From the NCBI RefSeq assembly GCF_030704535.1, contig NC_081811.1, positions 2,992,501 through 3,056,500 on the forward strand: a DNA stretch of 64,000 nt, given 5' to 3'. Below, in pieces: positions 36,755-49,150 of this stretch; positions within the stretch are counted from its first letter, which is position 1, and every line of letters starts with the position of its first letter. A program made the position numbers and the translations under genes. A model generated the notes under the pieces. That model made no database searches. It was not told where the DNA came from and saw only the letters and a program-made list of their open reading frames with translations. This DNA is from Vitis vinifera (Eukaryota > Streptophyta > Magnoliopsida > Vitales > Vitaceae).

Positions 36755-38541
36755 GGGCTTTAGGAGCTTTGATGAAATCATCATCAAGATTATAATTTCT
36801 ACTTGTAAATTATGATCTTGATGATGATGATGTGATGATATATGTTGTTGGTGATGAAAATGGCCATTCCCTTTTGGGGGTGGGAGGAGTATTTGTCTGT
36901 TTTCCTTTGTACGGGTTTAGAAATCTTGGGCTTGTTTTTGCTCGACTGTTTTTAGCTTAAGGATCATGTGAAAATTGTGTCAAGCGCTAATCCTTGTATC
37001 TTCTGCTTCAAATTATGAGGTCTGTTCACTGTTGGAGGTAGTTTTACAGAATAATATGATGATATTTGTATCTTGGTTTGCGATTCGGAATTTAAGCATG
37101 ACATCTAGGGCTTGGTTTGAGCTTAATAATGCATTTTACTAATTCGTTTCCCTTGATTTTTGATCTTTCAACTATATTAAGTAGGAGTTTAAGATGAATT
37201 GGATGATTCGCTCTTAGCCTTCTTTCACACTAGAGTACTGACAATCACGAAACCACTCACCCCAATCTTCAACACTAATTACAACAATATTGAAACATAT
37301 TCACTGGACATAATGCATCTTAAATTTGATTAACATAGGATTAATGATTAGGGTTTTGCAATTCGTTAGTTTAGCTGGTCTCTGCTTATTTCTTGTCAAT
37401 GATTATTTAGGTTTATCTTGCTCTAGGAACATCTTCCTGCTGTGAATGCTGATGATTAATTAGACCTATAAAAAAAATGATTGATGGGGTAATTAGATTC
37501 CTGGGGTTTTGTTGAATCTTTTGTCAAGCCTTTTATGTAGAATGCTCATCATCAGTTCCAATTCATTTTCTTCTACCCCATGAGTGTTTTAGCAGTTTGA
37601 ACTTACTACCTTGACTCCTTGCTCAAGCATACACCAAGCATGAGTGTGAGCCTCCAGGTATCCATCAACACTTGTGATATTCCAAGTTGCCCTAAAGGTG
37701 TCCAGAATTAGGGTTTTCTTCCAAAACCCTAGATCCAGGGACCACAGTTTAAGTGGCTCTACATTACATGGTTTGTCATGAAAAACCCCATCAAGGTCTC
37801 GGTCATGTTGACATCTCCTATATTCAAATAACTTGGATCATCTTCCCACAAGTGAGGATGACTCCAATGTCTAGATCATTGGAGGTTTTGTGCAGAGATT
37901 CTTGGCTGAAAGAGACAAGGCAAAGGGAAACATCATAGATGAGAGAGAACTTTGAATCAAGCTTTTTAGAGTTAATTTTCTTGATGGTTACAAAAGGAGG
38001 GAGAGACATTGAACGAAAACCTAGAAACTCTACTTCAATGCTGTACTCTCCCTCTTTCACAGCTTGTCGACATTTGGAAATGCCAAATAACTATTAAAAA
38101 CCCTCCCTTTTGTGGTAATTCTCAAATATAAAGCATGTGGTGATGAGCTCTCCATGTGACATGTAGCAGCCTGTCTCCTTGCCAGTCTGCTCTAAGACAC
38201 GTGCTAGACTTGGAGCAAGGCGCATTTTCTGGAAATCATATATATATATATATATATATATATGAGTGAGTGTGACAGTACAGTACAATACCCAGATGCA
38301 GGTTATCAACTTACCATGATGTAGGGTTTTGTCTATGTTGTAACTTGTAACAAGAATTAATTTCTTTGGGAATCAAGGAAATTGCACCAGATTACCATCC
38401 ATATACGTATCCCCAAATTACAAAAACTTGTTTTCATATTGATGATGAAATTTTGCTAATGGGTTACAAACTAGAGCTGTTCTTTTTTTTTTTTCCTTTC
38501 TAAAATTAGATACTAGTTTCCATATTTTTGTGCTCTACAAT
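36755..38541. other. Spacer with NF-YB 3' UTR at its start
   Basis: The first 250-350 bases probably form the NF-YB 3' UTR. The rest has no recognisable gene; a short (TA)n run lies at 38238-38263. Confidence 0.5.
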
Positions 38542-38797
38542 CTACATATTAGATAATTCATTACAATAGATTTTCTTTATATTTTTAAATTATTGTAATT
38601 TTCTATTTTTGTTGTAATTCTCTAATTCTAAAATTATTTCTTATTTTTGTGTTTTGGGCTAATTTTAGGATTGTTTCCTATTTTTGTGTTTTGGGTAATT
38701 CACGACAATGCCCTCTTTGTATATATATATATATTCATTCTTAATCAATGGAAAAGTGAAGCTATTGTTTCTCAATAATTCTCTCTCTAATTCAACA
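38542..38797 (+). repeat. copia LTR, direct orientation
   Basis: Aligns throughout with the reverse complement of 39217-39477: shared TAATTCATTACAATAG, TCTTAATCAATGGAAAAGT and TTCTCAATAATTCTCTCTC. Its 5' end has diverged from TG. It is immediately followed by a tRNA-Met-type primer binding site (38798-38811). Confidence 0.85.
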
Positions 38798-38855
38798 TGG
38801 TATCAATAGCCTAATATTCTTGGGCGTATTTTTTTTTCTATAACCAGTCTCTTCA

Positions 38856-39216
38856 ATGGCTTCTGGTGCATCCCTCTCTTCCACCAACGATCCTATCACC
38901 ATCCAAAACTCCTAAGATCCTCAACATCCCCTCCTTACACTCAATCTCTCCAATATCACCAAATTGTCATCCACCAATTATCTCACATGTAGCCTTCAAA
39001 TCCAATATCTTCTTGAAGGTTATGATCTTTATCACTTCATTGATGACACTCATACTCCACCACCACCTACCATCACCGTCATTGGTGTTGCATCCCCAAA
39101 TCTGGCATACACAACCTAGAAGCGTCAGGATCGCCTCATCTTTAGCGCTCTCATTGGTGCTATCTCCGTTTCACTACAACCGCTTATTGCCAACACCACC
39201 ACTTCTCTTGATGAAA
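38856..39216 (+). pseudogene. copia gag, N-terminal fragment
   Basis: Starts MASGASLSSTNDPITIQNS and continues through NLSNITKLSSTNYLTCSLQI, YLLEGYDLYHFID and RQDRLIFSALIGAISVSL, the usual start of plant copia Gag. It has in-frame stops after IQNS and after LAYTT (the latter probably from a Trp codon) and is cut off by the inverted LTR. Confidence 0.85.
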
Positions 39217-39477
39217 TGTTGAATTAGAGAGAGAATTATTGAGAAACAATGACTTGACTTTTCCATTGATTAAGAATGAATATATATATACAAAGGGCAT
39301 TGCCGTGAGTTACCCAAACCACAAAAATAGTAAACAATCCTAGAATTAGGGAATTACAACAAAAATAGGAAACAATCCTAGAATTAGAGAATTACAACAA
39401 AAATAGGAAATTACAACTAATTACAAGAATTTAAAAATATAAAGAAATCCTATTGTAATGAATTAGCTCATACTACA
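39217..39477 (-). repeat. copia LTR, inverted orientation
   Basis: Reverse complement of the LTR at 38542-38797. Its U5 end (TG...AACA terminus) joins gag exactly at the LTR boundary, and the other end stops at ...TACTACA, next to sequence just beyond the 3' end of the potassium transporter pseudogene. Confidence 0.85.
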
Positions 39478-39885
39478 TGCTCGAGAAGAGAAGTATTGTG
39501 GCTATTCTCACTAGCTGTAGCAGTCTTCTCTATTTTGCTTAGATTTCCATATTTCAAAGCTCGTAAATTATTCCCACTTTTAGCATAGGCTTGTGTGGAA
39601 TATTGAACACCTTATTTGTCCAGCTCAAATTCTTCTTCAAGATATTGTAGTCAACATTTATCAAAACCTTCTTTCCTAATCTAGAGCCCTTCTTCGCTAT
39701 CACCTCAGTCTCACCAATCAAGTGCACCACACTTGCTCGTGACACTCTGTCAATTGCTTCAATATTTTTGTCAACATCCTCTTGGTGCCTTTCTTCATCA
39801 ATTCGCTTTGATTCTTTGCTCTCATTTTCGCCATTAATCAACCCATCTTGTAGCTCTCCAAAAACCATGTCTTTATTACTGTGTA

Positions 39886-40027
39886 TTAATGTTAGGGTCA
39901 TCATCATCTCTTCTCTTATGAACTCCTTCAATCTCTCAAAGGGCTCTTCCTTGAATCGCACATTAGTGTACCCATACATCAGTGTTAATGTTAATGTTAG
40001 GGTCATCATCATCTCTTCTCTTATGAA
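39886..40027 (-). repeat. 37-bp block present twice in the last exon of pseudogene A
   Basis: Positions 39886-39922 and 39991-40027 are identical (TTAATGTTAGGGTCATCATC ... TTATGAA). Copy C has neither block, only the native TCTCTTATGAA-like end at the first site. The second site has replaced native coding sequence. Confidence 0.85.
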
Positions 40028-40387
40028 TCGTTCTTCCATTGGAACCTTGCTTATGGGAAGAGACTTGATGGAGACGAAAACAAGAACTGAATGCAATGTA
40101 GACACATTTTCCATGTAATGCTTGAAGATGGGTGGGATGCCATGAACAATCTTAGAATAGAAGATGGCGAATCCTAGTATTCAACTAAAGTTTGTTATGG
40201 CTACTAATTCCTTCACCATGTCAAGAGAAATCTTGTGATCCAGATCATAATAGTATTTCCTCCGATACACATCATTCCAAATGTACATTATGGCCATCAA
40301 AACTAAGGCAAAGGCCAAGGGTAGATACCCTCCTTGATCAAACTTGTAGAGGACTGAACTTAGATACATAAACTCAATGTTACCAAT

Positions 40388-41075
40388 CATTGATGAAAAT
40401 ATCGGTAATCACAAATTTATCGGTATTTCAATTTTACGGATATATCGAAGATATATTGACGGATATTTTGGAAAAAAAAAATTAGGTAGTCTAAAGTTGA
40501 TCAAAACTTATGAAAATGTTGAGAAAAACTCTGAAAATGATATAATAAACAATAATAGACATTTTAAAATTGTTTTATAAAAAAATAATATATGTATATG
40601 ATATAATTAATCATATTTTATAATAATATCGTATGCATCCATAAAAAAATATGAATTTTATAAATATATTAAATTATATAAAATATTATTTGACAATAAT
40701 ATTATGATATTTGATTATATTATATCTCACTTTAAATTATAATTCATTTAATTTCAATTGTATTAAATGATATAAAATAAATGATCATATATGTATAAAT
40801 TTTTTTAATATTTATATTTTATATTTAATTAATATATAAATGATATAAAAAGACGATTAAGAAAATTATAATGATAGGTTTTATATTTTTAGTGATTAAT
40901 TAAACAAAATTTTAAAATAAGATAATTAAAGTTAATTTGTTTATGAAAATATTTTTTATAGTTTTACTATATATTTGTCTGGTGCATATTATTTATCAAA
41001 TTGGTGCATATTATTTATCAAATAGGCTGTCACTCAAGGTAAGTTACATATTAGTTTTAAATACAATTTTATTTT
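40388..41075. repeat. Interspersed AT-rich repeat, family P, copy 1
   Basis: Opens GAAAATATCGGTAATCACA and continues TTTATCGGTATTTCAATTTT. The same series of phrases recurs at about 48750-49150 and 50105-50700. This copy fills the gap where copy A has lost transporter exons 5-7. Near its end TGGTGCATATTATTTATCAA is tandemly doubled (40981-41024). No coding capacity or clear ends. Confidence 0.65.
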
Positions 41076-41645
41076 ATTTAAAAATTTAGACTTTTACTTT
41101 TGTATCTCCCATGACTAAAAAAGTGGACAAGTCAAAATATGATTAAAAATAATTATATATTACAAGGATATTATTGTAATTTGAAAGGATTATTTTAAAT
41201 TTGTCTACCGTTCCAACCCAGTGGTTTTTTTTTTCCTTAAAAAGAAGAGAAAGATTCCAAGTTAACGAGGGCAGTTGAAATGTCCAAAAGCTATTAACAT
41301 AAGCCATTGGATTCAACACTTTTGTCCACACTTTACTAGTCAAAATTGAACAATCTCATTTATTATCAATTAATTTGATTCAATTCAATTTTTTTGTAGG
41401 GTTATTTAATTAAATGGAATAGAATAATTATAGATTTATAAATCTTGTAAAAAAAAAAAATTGGTCTACAAGAATACCATTCATTTTTTTTTTTTTGGTA
41501 AAAATAATATTTTTTAAAAAATTTATACAAAAATTATCCAAACATAAATAAAAAATTATTTTAGTAGTTGACTTTAAAAGTTCAAAAATATTACCTTGTA
41601 TCATTGAATTTGTGGCTTCCATGATGCCACCATACTAGATAAAAC

Positions 41646-42646
41646 CAATGTTTTCAGAATTAGATCGAATGTTGAATAAAAAAAGTTATCAGTTCAAGAT
41701 TCACTGGTTAGACCTATAGTCGAACTACGGTCGGACCTATGGTCGAACTACGGTCGAACCAATGACGTCATAAATATATAATTGATATTTTATTAAAATT
41801 AAAAATAATTTTAAATATATATAATTAAAAATTAATAATATTTGTAATATTATTTATTTATTTTTATATAAATGTATTAAAATTTTTAATTTATTAAATA
41901 AAATATATACAATACTTAAATATGAAAAGGAAATGGTAAAAATCGTATTTAAATATTAAACATATTGAAAATGAAAAAAAAATTGTATTATGTAATTTTA
42001 TAGATATATTTATATTTATATTTATATTATTTTTTAAAATAACCTATATAGTTGTTCCTTGTTAAATTTCAATATAAGGATGATTGTAGTAGAGTGAATA
42101 ATATTGTATTAGGAAACCTTGAAGTCTATGGTTCAGGTCCTCCTACTTGCAACAAAAAATGTTGAGTTTTTCCTTACATTTCTTGATCTCACATGGGAAG
42201 TGAGAGGAAGCATAAATAGATTTATAAACCTCTTCCCATCTCTTACAAATTAATTGGTTGTTGGGCTCGGCCATAGGGCTCATTGCCTAATTTAATAGGC
42301 CATTTTGCCAAGAAGACTCATCACAGGAATGGACATTGGGCCAAGGGAAATGTGGGCTTGCCAAAAAGAAAAAGAGGTGGTGGAGTTGACTCCTTTTCTT
42401 AAAGACTGTCTGGGTCACCGGTCCAACCGATTTAATCGATTCGAGACTGGTCCAATTAGTAGACGGTCCAAAAAGGGGAACGAGATCAGAAAGCCCTCTG
42501 GCCTACGGTTTGACAGGTTCACCGGTCCAACCGTTGGTTTAATCGGTTCGAGACCGGTCCAATTGATAGATAGTCCAAAAAGGGGAATTGGACCGAAAAA
42601 CCCTCTGGCGGTTCAACTGGTTGTTCGGTCCAATTTTTAAAACAAT
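41646..42646. mobile_element. Mutator-like non-autonomous element inserted in pseudogene A exon 4
   Basis: Flanked by an exact 9-bp duplication AGATAAAAC (41637-41645 and 42647-42655). Intact copy C has the uninterrupted sequence AGATAAAACTATGACATGC at its exon 4 acceptor (56611-56629), which is an empty site. The ends are imperfect terminal inverted repeats (CAATGTTTTCAGAATTAGAT against ATTGTTTTAAAAATTGGACC). The 9-bp duplication and end structure suggest the Mutator-like class. The interior is non-coding and holds several CCGGTCCAA/TCGGTT phrases. The insertion removed the splice acceptor. Confidence 0.88.
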
Positions 42647-43362
42647 AGATAAAACTGTGACATGCAAAGTCAAATAGACAAGAAACCCATCCTAATTCCT
42701 ACCTAATAAGAAAAATTAATAATAAGGAAGAAAGTTGTATTTAGAAACCTCGAGGTCTATGGTTCAAGCATTCTTGCTTGCAACAAAAAATGTTGAGTTT
42801 TTCCTTACATTTCTTGATCCCACATTGGAAGTGAGAGGAAGCATAAATAGATTTATAACCTCTTCCCATTTCTTACAAATTAATTGGTTGTTGGGCTCGA
42901 CCATAAGGCTCATTGCCTACTTTAATAGGCCATTTTGCCAAAAAGACTCATCATAGGAGTGGACACTGGGCCAAGGGAAATGCGAGCTTGCCAAAAAGAA
43001 AAAGAGGTGGTAGAGTTGACCCGTTCGGTTTGAGACCGGTCCAATTGGTAGACAATCCAAAAGGGGGAACCGGACCGTAAAGCCCTCTGACTGGTGATTT
43101 GATCGGTCATCCGGTTCACTTGGGTCACTGGTCCAACCACCGATTTAATCGGTTTGAGACCGATCCAATTGGTAGATAGTCCAAAAAGGGGAACTGGACC
43201 GAAAAGCCCTTTGGCCAACAGTTCTTGTCCAATTTGCTTGTGACATGCAAAGTCAAATGTCAAAGATACAATCCCATTTTCTTTGCAGTACCACTAGTAG
43301 ACAAGAGACCCATCCTAATTCCTACCTAATAAGAAAAATTAATAATAAAGAAGAAAGTTGAG
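42100..43362. repeat. Tandem segmental duplication of about 630 bp
   Basis: The right half of the Mutator-like element plus about 90 bp of transporter intron occurs twice (about 42100-42735 and 42736-43362). Shared markers are CTTGCAACAAAAAATGTTGA, GTGACATGCAAAGTCAAAT and TAAGAAAAATTAATAATAA. The duplication includes sequence on both sides of the element's right end, so it happened after the insertion. Confidence 0.85.
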
Positions 43363-46300
43363 TGCATATTCCCCATAAATACACAATAAATGAGTGAAGG
43401 ACGAAACCATTTTCTTTGTTAGTTAAAATCCAACTAAATTAATTTGCAATATATATATCTACTTAATTAGTCATAAACAATTTTCAGTGATAATAAAAGA
43501 TATATTTTTTTTGGGAACAATTATGATTTAAGAGATCTAAGGTCCATATATTTAACTTAATTAATGCTAAGGACATGAAATATGAAAGACAAAAATACTA
43601 TGGAAGGAAATCAAGAAAAGTAAATGCACTTGTGGGTTTCATTTTCTGAGTTATTTGACTTTTATATATTATTTCTCTTTTTCTTCATTCTTACTCTTTT
43701 GCTATCCCGTTTTGATTTATGTCACATTTATTTCACATTTTTAATTTCTTTTATAAAAATATTTTAATATTTTTCCATTTCTCTTTTTATTAAAAAAATT
43801 GAAAAAGGAAAGCATAATAGGCATATTAATAGACTTTTAGTTATATCTTTTTAAATTTTAATTTTTCTAATTTAATTTAATTTTTTTATTTTATAATTGA
43901 ATAAAAAATATTTTATATAAATTAAATTTAGTTTTAGTTTATTTTTATTTTTCTATTAATATGAAATTTAGTAACATTGTTGAAAGTAATTAATAAAACT
44001 TTCACTAAATTTTAATATTAATAATAACATTTAAAAAATAATTTTAAAATTTTTATTTTAAATTACATTTTGAAAAATAATTTAAAGTTATATATTGAAA
44101 TAAACTTTTTAAATCAAGATTTTACTTTGCACATGAGTTTTAAAACAAAAAAACAAGTAAGGTACACTGTAGATGATACAATATATTCACACAATATAAA
44201 TTCATTTTATACAATTTTCATATCCTTTGAGTATTTTTGGCATTATGAGAAAATCACATCCTTCAACTCAATTATAAATCTTTGTAAACCTTTAAGCTGA
44301 ATTTTACACTTTTTGTGGACCTTAATCCATTATCTGTTTTAACTTGCCCTAAATCACAATTGTCTCATTTTTTAAAAAGGCTAAGCACAAGATGTTTTTG
44401 GTGACAAAAATTTGTAAAAGGAAAAGGCATTTATGATGAAAGAAAGAAACCTTTTAATCTCAAATTAACTGAACAAGGATGATGTAAATGATGGTGGTCT
44501 TTACTTTCCAAAGTAAGAAAAGTATTTCCAAAAAATGATCATGTGAAAACAAAGATGCAAGAAAAAAGAAGCTCTTTTAATAAATTCATTAGGGAAAATA
44601 AAGCAGAAAATGAACCTAACCTGAGATGCAAGGAGTGAGGACACCATCACCAATCACCATGGAAGTGCCAAGCATTGTGGCAAACAACAGAAAGAACTTG
44701 GCAAAGTTGCTCTTCTCTAGCTTGGACTTGAGCTTTGATGCAATCTGCAGACCTTTACTAGGCAGCTCCAATCGGAAATTGGAGACTTCTCTGTCCTCAG
44801 CCTGTCGACTAGGGATCAACCCCACCTTGGCATATCGGCAAATAAAAGAATACAAAGCAAATGTCCCTCCTGTGATATTCATCAGTGTTTAAAAGAAGTG
44901 TATAAATTCTAAGCTTAATGGACGGTTTTCTTTTTTTTTTTTGAGTTATAATGTGACCATATATTTAGGGTTGAAAGGGCAGAAAAGATTAAAAAAAAAA
45001 AAAAAAAGATTCATTAGACTGAGTGCACAACTGTTGATCATTGATTAAGCACATACAAGGGAAGTCTCCCTTCCCCAGTTGGAGCCTACATGGTTATTTT
45101 AATGGGTAAGTCACACAATTTGATGCTTCACAGTTGGCTTTCAAAGGTGTTTTCCACTCATCTCATCAATGACCAACACTAGAAAAAATGGCACAAAAAG
45201 AAAAAGAATCAAGAAATTAATAAACCATTTCACCTTGTTGGTTTGGAAAAGTTTTAAGATCAAAGTGGCATCTTTCTAATAAGAAATGATGATGGGTTCG
45301 AGCCATAAAAGAAAACCAAAAAGAAAAAGGAAAGATAGAAAAAGAAGATCAAAGTAGGATTCATGTCATTTAAAATCAAAGGTCATTAATGATGATGAGC
45401 TCTCACCATCGCCATTATCATTGGCCTTCAAAACAATCAAGACGTACTTGAAGAGAGGGATGAGGATGAGGGTGTAGAAGATGAGAGAAAGAACCCCCAG
45501 AATATCATCATTATCTTTGACACCATCAGTGAAAGTGCTTGCATACATGTACAAAGGCGAAGTTCCAATGTCCCCGTACACTATTCCAATGCTCTGAAAC
45601 GCCAGGTGAAGTATCACAGACCAGTCCTTGGTATCCTTCAAAACAGAAATTCAAAAGATAAAATATATATATTTCTTTTTCTCAGTTGCCATGCATGCAG
45701 ATACATAATAACAGGAAAATGATATCAGGGAGCTATGGTGGCTTTGGCCATGGACAGTCCCGGTCTCCATGTCTAAGGAGTCCATACGACGTAGTTCTCC
45801 CCATGAGAGTTTCTTTGATTTGAGGCCTTGATCATGGGTCTCATCAGGGCTGTTTACTAGACATTTTCTATGATCTATGATCTGAAAAGGCCTTTAATCA
45901 AACTACTTTCTGGATGGTTTGCAGAAGGTGGAGAGGCGTCCATTTAAAGGCACAGAAAGGTCTGAAAAGAGTGACGAAGAAACGTGAAGTTCAAGGTGGG
46001 AGATGTTGATGGGCAACTAAATTTTATGCTTCTGGGTAGACAATGGCGCGGTTTGATTTTATGAATTAGTAAAAGGGTTTATGAGTGTTATTTTTTACAA
46101 TTTATTTTCAAATTTAGTAGAAAACGCGTCATCTAATTGAATTTATTTCTTGATTGATCTCAGAAACAGCAGGCCTCTGTGTCCAAAAATGACGTTTGCA
46201 TTAGCACAAGTAGACGTGAGTCTGTGACCAGGCCTCTCTGTACAAAAATAAGACTGTGCAAACACTTAGAGCTCAGCACAAACAGCTGATTAAGAAAGCA

Positions 46301-46625
46301 GAGAAAGCAGAGAGAAGCAATGGTATCTTCAAATTTTGCCATGCTTTCATTACTTCTCATCAGCTTGAGGGACAGCTTCAGATGCTTTTGCTTTTAAAAA
46401 TAGAGAGGTTGTTCTCTGAATCTTGTTTTTTTTTTTTTTTTTAATCTTGTTTTTCAAAGTTATAACTTCAAAACAACTGCCAAACATGTAAAAAAAAAAA
46501 CTTAAAAGTTGTTTTCTATTTTTTAAAAACCGTTTTTAAAAATTTCAACAAACATGCTCTTAATCTTACATAATGTTTTCAATTTAAAATTTTATTTATA
46601 CTGTTTAATTTTTTTAATTACTATA

Positions 46626-47404
46626 TATTATTTTGAAAATTAGATCGGATCCAACTGATCGGTGAACTTTCCTATTTGGTCATCTCTATTAAATTGGACA
46701 TTTGAACCAATCCCAAAGCTATTGAACCAACGGTTAGACGGGTAAACTGCCGGGGTAATTCCATATAAACCAAAACCCACCTCCTCCCCCTCTTTTAAGA
46801 GAAAAAACCTAGACGCTTTCCATTTAATGATATTTAGTAAAAGCCCAACCCAATCACCCCTTTATGTGTCATACCTTAATTCACATGACTTGTTGAGTTA
46901 GCAATCCACATCCAGATTCATGACCCTATAGGAGTCATGATTTTAAGGATTTGAACTCAAGACCTACAATTAAGCAAAACATATAGAAGGCCACTTGGGC
47001 TGCATGTACTTTATCACTGAAAATGCAAATGAAAAAAATGTATATGTTTCTAAAATATTTATAATATTAAAAAATAATATAATATATTTTAAAATTAGTT
47101 AAAATTAAATAATTAATTTTTCTTCATTTTACATATATTGACATTTAAATATTATACATATTTCATTTAATAAAATTCAAAATATTAATATATTTATACT
47201 TATTTTTTATAATATCAAAGATAAAAAATTAATATTATTGATTAATGATTTATTTATATATATAATTAAATTTTTTATTCTTTTTAATTTTAATAATATA
47301 AATTATATATTTATAATGTCATCGGTTGGACCATTAGTTTAATTATTCAATCTTAAATCATAGTTTTTTTTTGTTTAATGACCGGTTTGATTCAAAAATA
47401 TTGG
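46626..47404. mobile_element. Probable third member of the Mutator-like family, decayed
   Basis: The left end ATTATTTTGAAAATTAGATC and the reversed right end CAATATTTTTGAATCAAACC resemble the ends at 41646 and 62397, and the interior has the same GGTTTAATT/ACCGGTTTGA phrases. Flanks show no matching target duplication. Confidence 0.45.
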
Positions 47405-47652
47405 ATAAACACTGTATATGATATATATTTTTTTCTTTCATTAACATTTGAATATTGAATGATAACAATTTGAAGGATTTTTTACTTGATGAAAAAAACA
47501 CACACGCGCGCACGTAATAATGAGAATGATAATAAGTTGAGTCAAATCATAATAAATTTTAAATTTAATATTAAAAATTATAAAGTTTAAATAAACAGCA
47601 AGAAGATAAAATATATGTGAGAAGAATTTATTTTATAAAGATAGTTCATGGT

Positions 47653-47766
47653 GGCTGTGGCCATGTCAAGGGAGTCCATACGACGCAGTTTTCCCCATGA
47701 GGGTTTCTTTGATTTGAGGCCTTGATCACGGGTGTCGTCAGCGTTGTTTACAACATCAGAAGACAT
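47653..47766 (-). pseudogene. Orphan first exon of a HAK/KUP gene, copy B
   Basis: From the ATG at 47766-47764 the frame reads MSSDVVNNADDTRDQGLKSK and then [15 protein letters not shown], nearly the same as exon 1 of copy C, but the exon end ([14 protein letters not shown] in C) is mostly deleted and no donor remains. No exon 2-8 sequence follows; unrelated repeats do. Upstream sequence is shared with copy C for more than 2 kb, so this is the remains of a third tandem gene. Confidence 0.85.
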
Positions 47767-48102
47767 TTTCTATGATCTGAAAAGAACTTTGATTAGACCG
47801 GAGGGTTTGCAGAAGGTCTGAAAAAAGTGAAGTTGAAGGTGGGAGATGTTGATGGGCATCTCCCAAATGTTTGCCTCTTGGTTTTGTGCTTATTTACCTT
47901 CCGTGCCCTGCCCTCACCGTCGGTTGAAAACCGCGTGGTTTGATTTTATGAATGAGTAAACCAGATTCCGAGAGTGTTTTTTCACCGTTTATTGGAAAAC
48001 GCGTTATCAGTAAATAAACTTGCCCCATGTTAGTCCAATGATTGATATCATAAACCTATAATTTCGTCTTCAAGTTTTGCTTTTTCTAAATTTATTATAT
48101 TA

Positions 48103-48107
<5 letters not shown>

Positions 48108-48162
<55 letters not shown>
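48108..48162. repeat. (TA)n microsatellite
   Basis: Uninterrupted TA dinucleotides over about 55 bp. The matching place in the 59.3-kb duplicate has only a few TA units, so the tract expanded after duplication. Confidence 0.95.
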
Positions 48163-48165
<3 letters not shown>

Positions 48166-48749
48166 AAATACCCAATCCTACACTAAACATGATATCCCGC
48201 CCTCCCTAAAATCTTCTTTCTATCCTTACATTGAATTAAAAGTGCATTTTAGAGTTATTTTAAAAAACGTTTATAATATTTTTGAAAGTAAAAAAAAGCA
48301 TTTTTAAAAAAAAAATCATTATCAAACGGATTCTAAGCTTTCTTCGATTTTGTTTTCTATTTTTAAAAATAAAAATAAACATTACAATGATTCTTTTTAT
48401 AATGATTAAGCTATTTATGAGAAAAACATTATATTTATAATTTTTTGCATCATTATTTTTCTTCTATTATCACATACATTTAATGAATAAAATTAGATTT
48501 AATTAGACTGAAAATTCCTTTTACAATGATTTTAAAAAATATTTCTAATCTTTTATATTTGACTATATTTAACTACACATTAACATATACCCAAAATTTA
48601 TTATTTAAAAATAAATAATAAATTTGAGACGACGACAACACAACCCTACCCTTGATTGTGGCAAAGACCACATACTCCCTTCTCGCTATTGCCACATGGT
48701 AGAAAGCTGAGAGGTGTCCAACAAAAGACAATGAGTGAATTGTAATGGG

Positions 48750-49150
48750 GTGAAAATATAGGTAATTACAGATATATTGGTACTTCAATTTTATGGATAT
48801 ATCGATGAATATTTTGAAAAAAAATATCAATAGGCCTAAAATTGATCAAAATTTATAAAAATATAAGAAAAATTTTATAAAAATATAATTAGAAGTATAA
48901 TAGATATTTTAAAGTTGTTTTATTAAATAATTTGATATATGTATAATATGATTTATCATATTTGATAATAATATCGTATGTATCCATATAAATATAAATT
49001 TTATAAATGTACATTTATTATAGTCACATGTTACACGTATTTTTTCTAATATATCAGGAAAAATCGATGATTTATTACGAAATATCATCGATTTTTTAAG
49101 ATTTTTCCCGAAATTTTACTCTAACGATATTTCTTCACCAGATATTGTTT
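48750..49150. repeat. Interspersed repeat, family P, copy 2
   Basis: Opens GAAAATATAGGTAATTACAG and continues GGTACTTCAATTTTATGGAT, then AGAAGTATAATAGATATTTT, matching 40388-41075 and 50105-50700 in order. Confidence 0.6.

Larger units (their letters stand above)
38542..39477 (+). mobile_element. Truncated Ty1/copia element with LTRs in inverted orientation
   Basis: A plus-strand LTR (38542-38797, ending ATTCAACA) is followed by a primer binding site beginning TGGTATCA and by a gag start. At 39217 the sequence switches to the reverse complement of the same LTR (39217-39477, starting TGTTGAAT). A normal element would have the second LTR in the same orientation, after several kb of pol. The flanks of the inverted LTR (TGAAA and TGCTC) do not match, so it is not a simple solo-LTR insertion. 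Confidence 0.85.
39554..45864 (-). pseudogene. HAK/KUP potassium transporter, copy A (broken)
   Basis: Compared with intact copy C, recognisable pieces are exon 1 (45864-45731, 8-nt deletion after ATGTCT, so frameshifted, and donor lost), exon 2 (45635-45407, open), exon 3 (44869-44621, open), exon 4 (41644-41595, one base missing, acceptor destroyed) and part of exon 8 (about 40387-39554). Exons 5-7 and the start of exon 8 are missing; in their place is unrelated repeat DNA (about 40388-41075). Exon 8 itself has stops (after ...AITNFS) and two inserted copies of a 37-bp block that rewrite its C-terminal domain. Exons 2 and 3 still encode GDIGTSPLY and [11 protein letters not shown]. It cannot encode a transporter. 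Its C-terminal frame could at most give a fragment if transcribed. Confidence 0.9.

Noticed and set aside
39217-39477. Inverted copia LTR as an independent solo LTR
   Set aside because: The 5-bp flanks TGAAA and TGCTC do not match, so no target duplication supports a separate insertion.
42305-42640. Open frame of 111 codons
   Set aside because: Lies wholly inside the Mutator-like element, repeats its own CCGGTCCAA phrases and has no transposase similarity.
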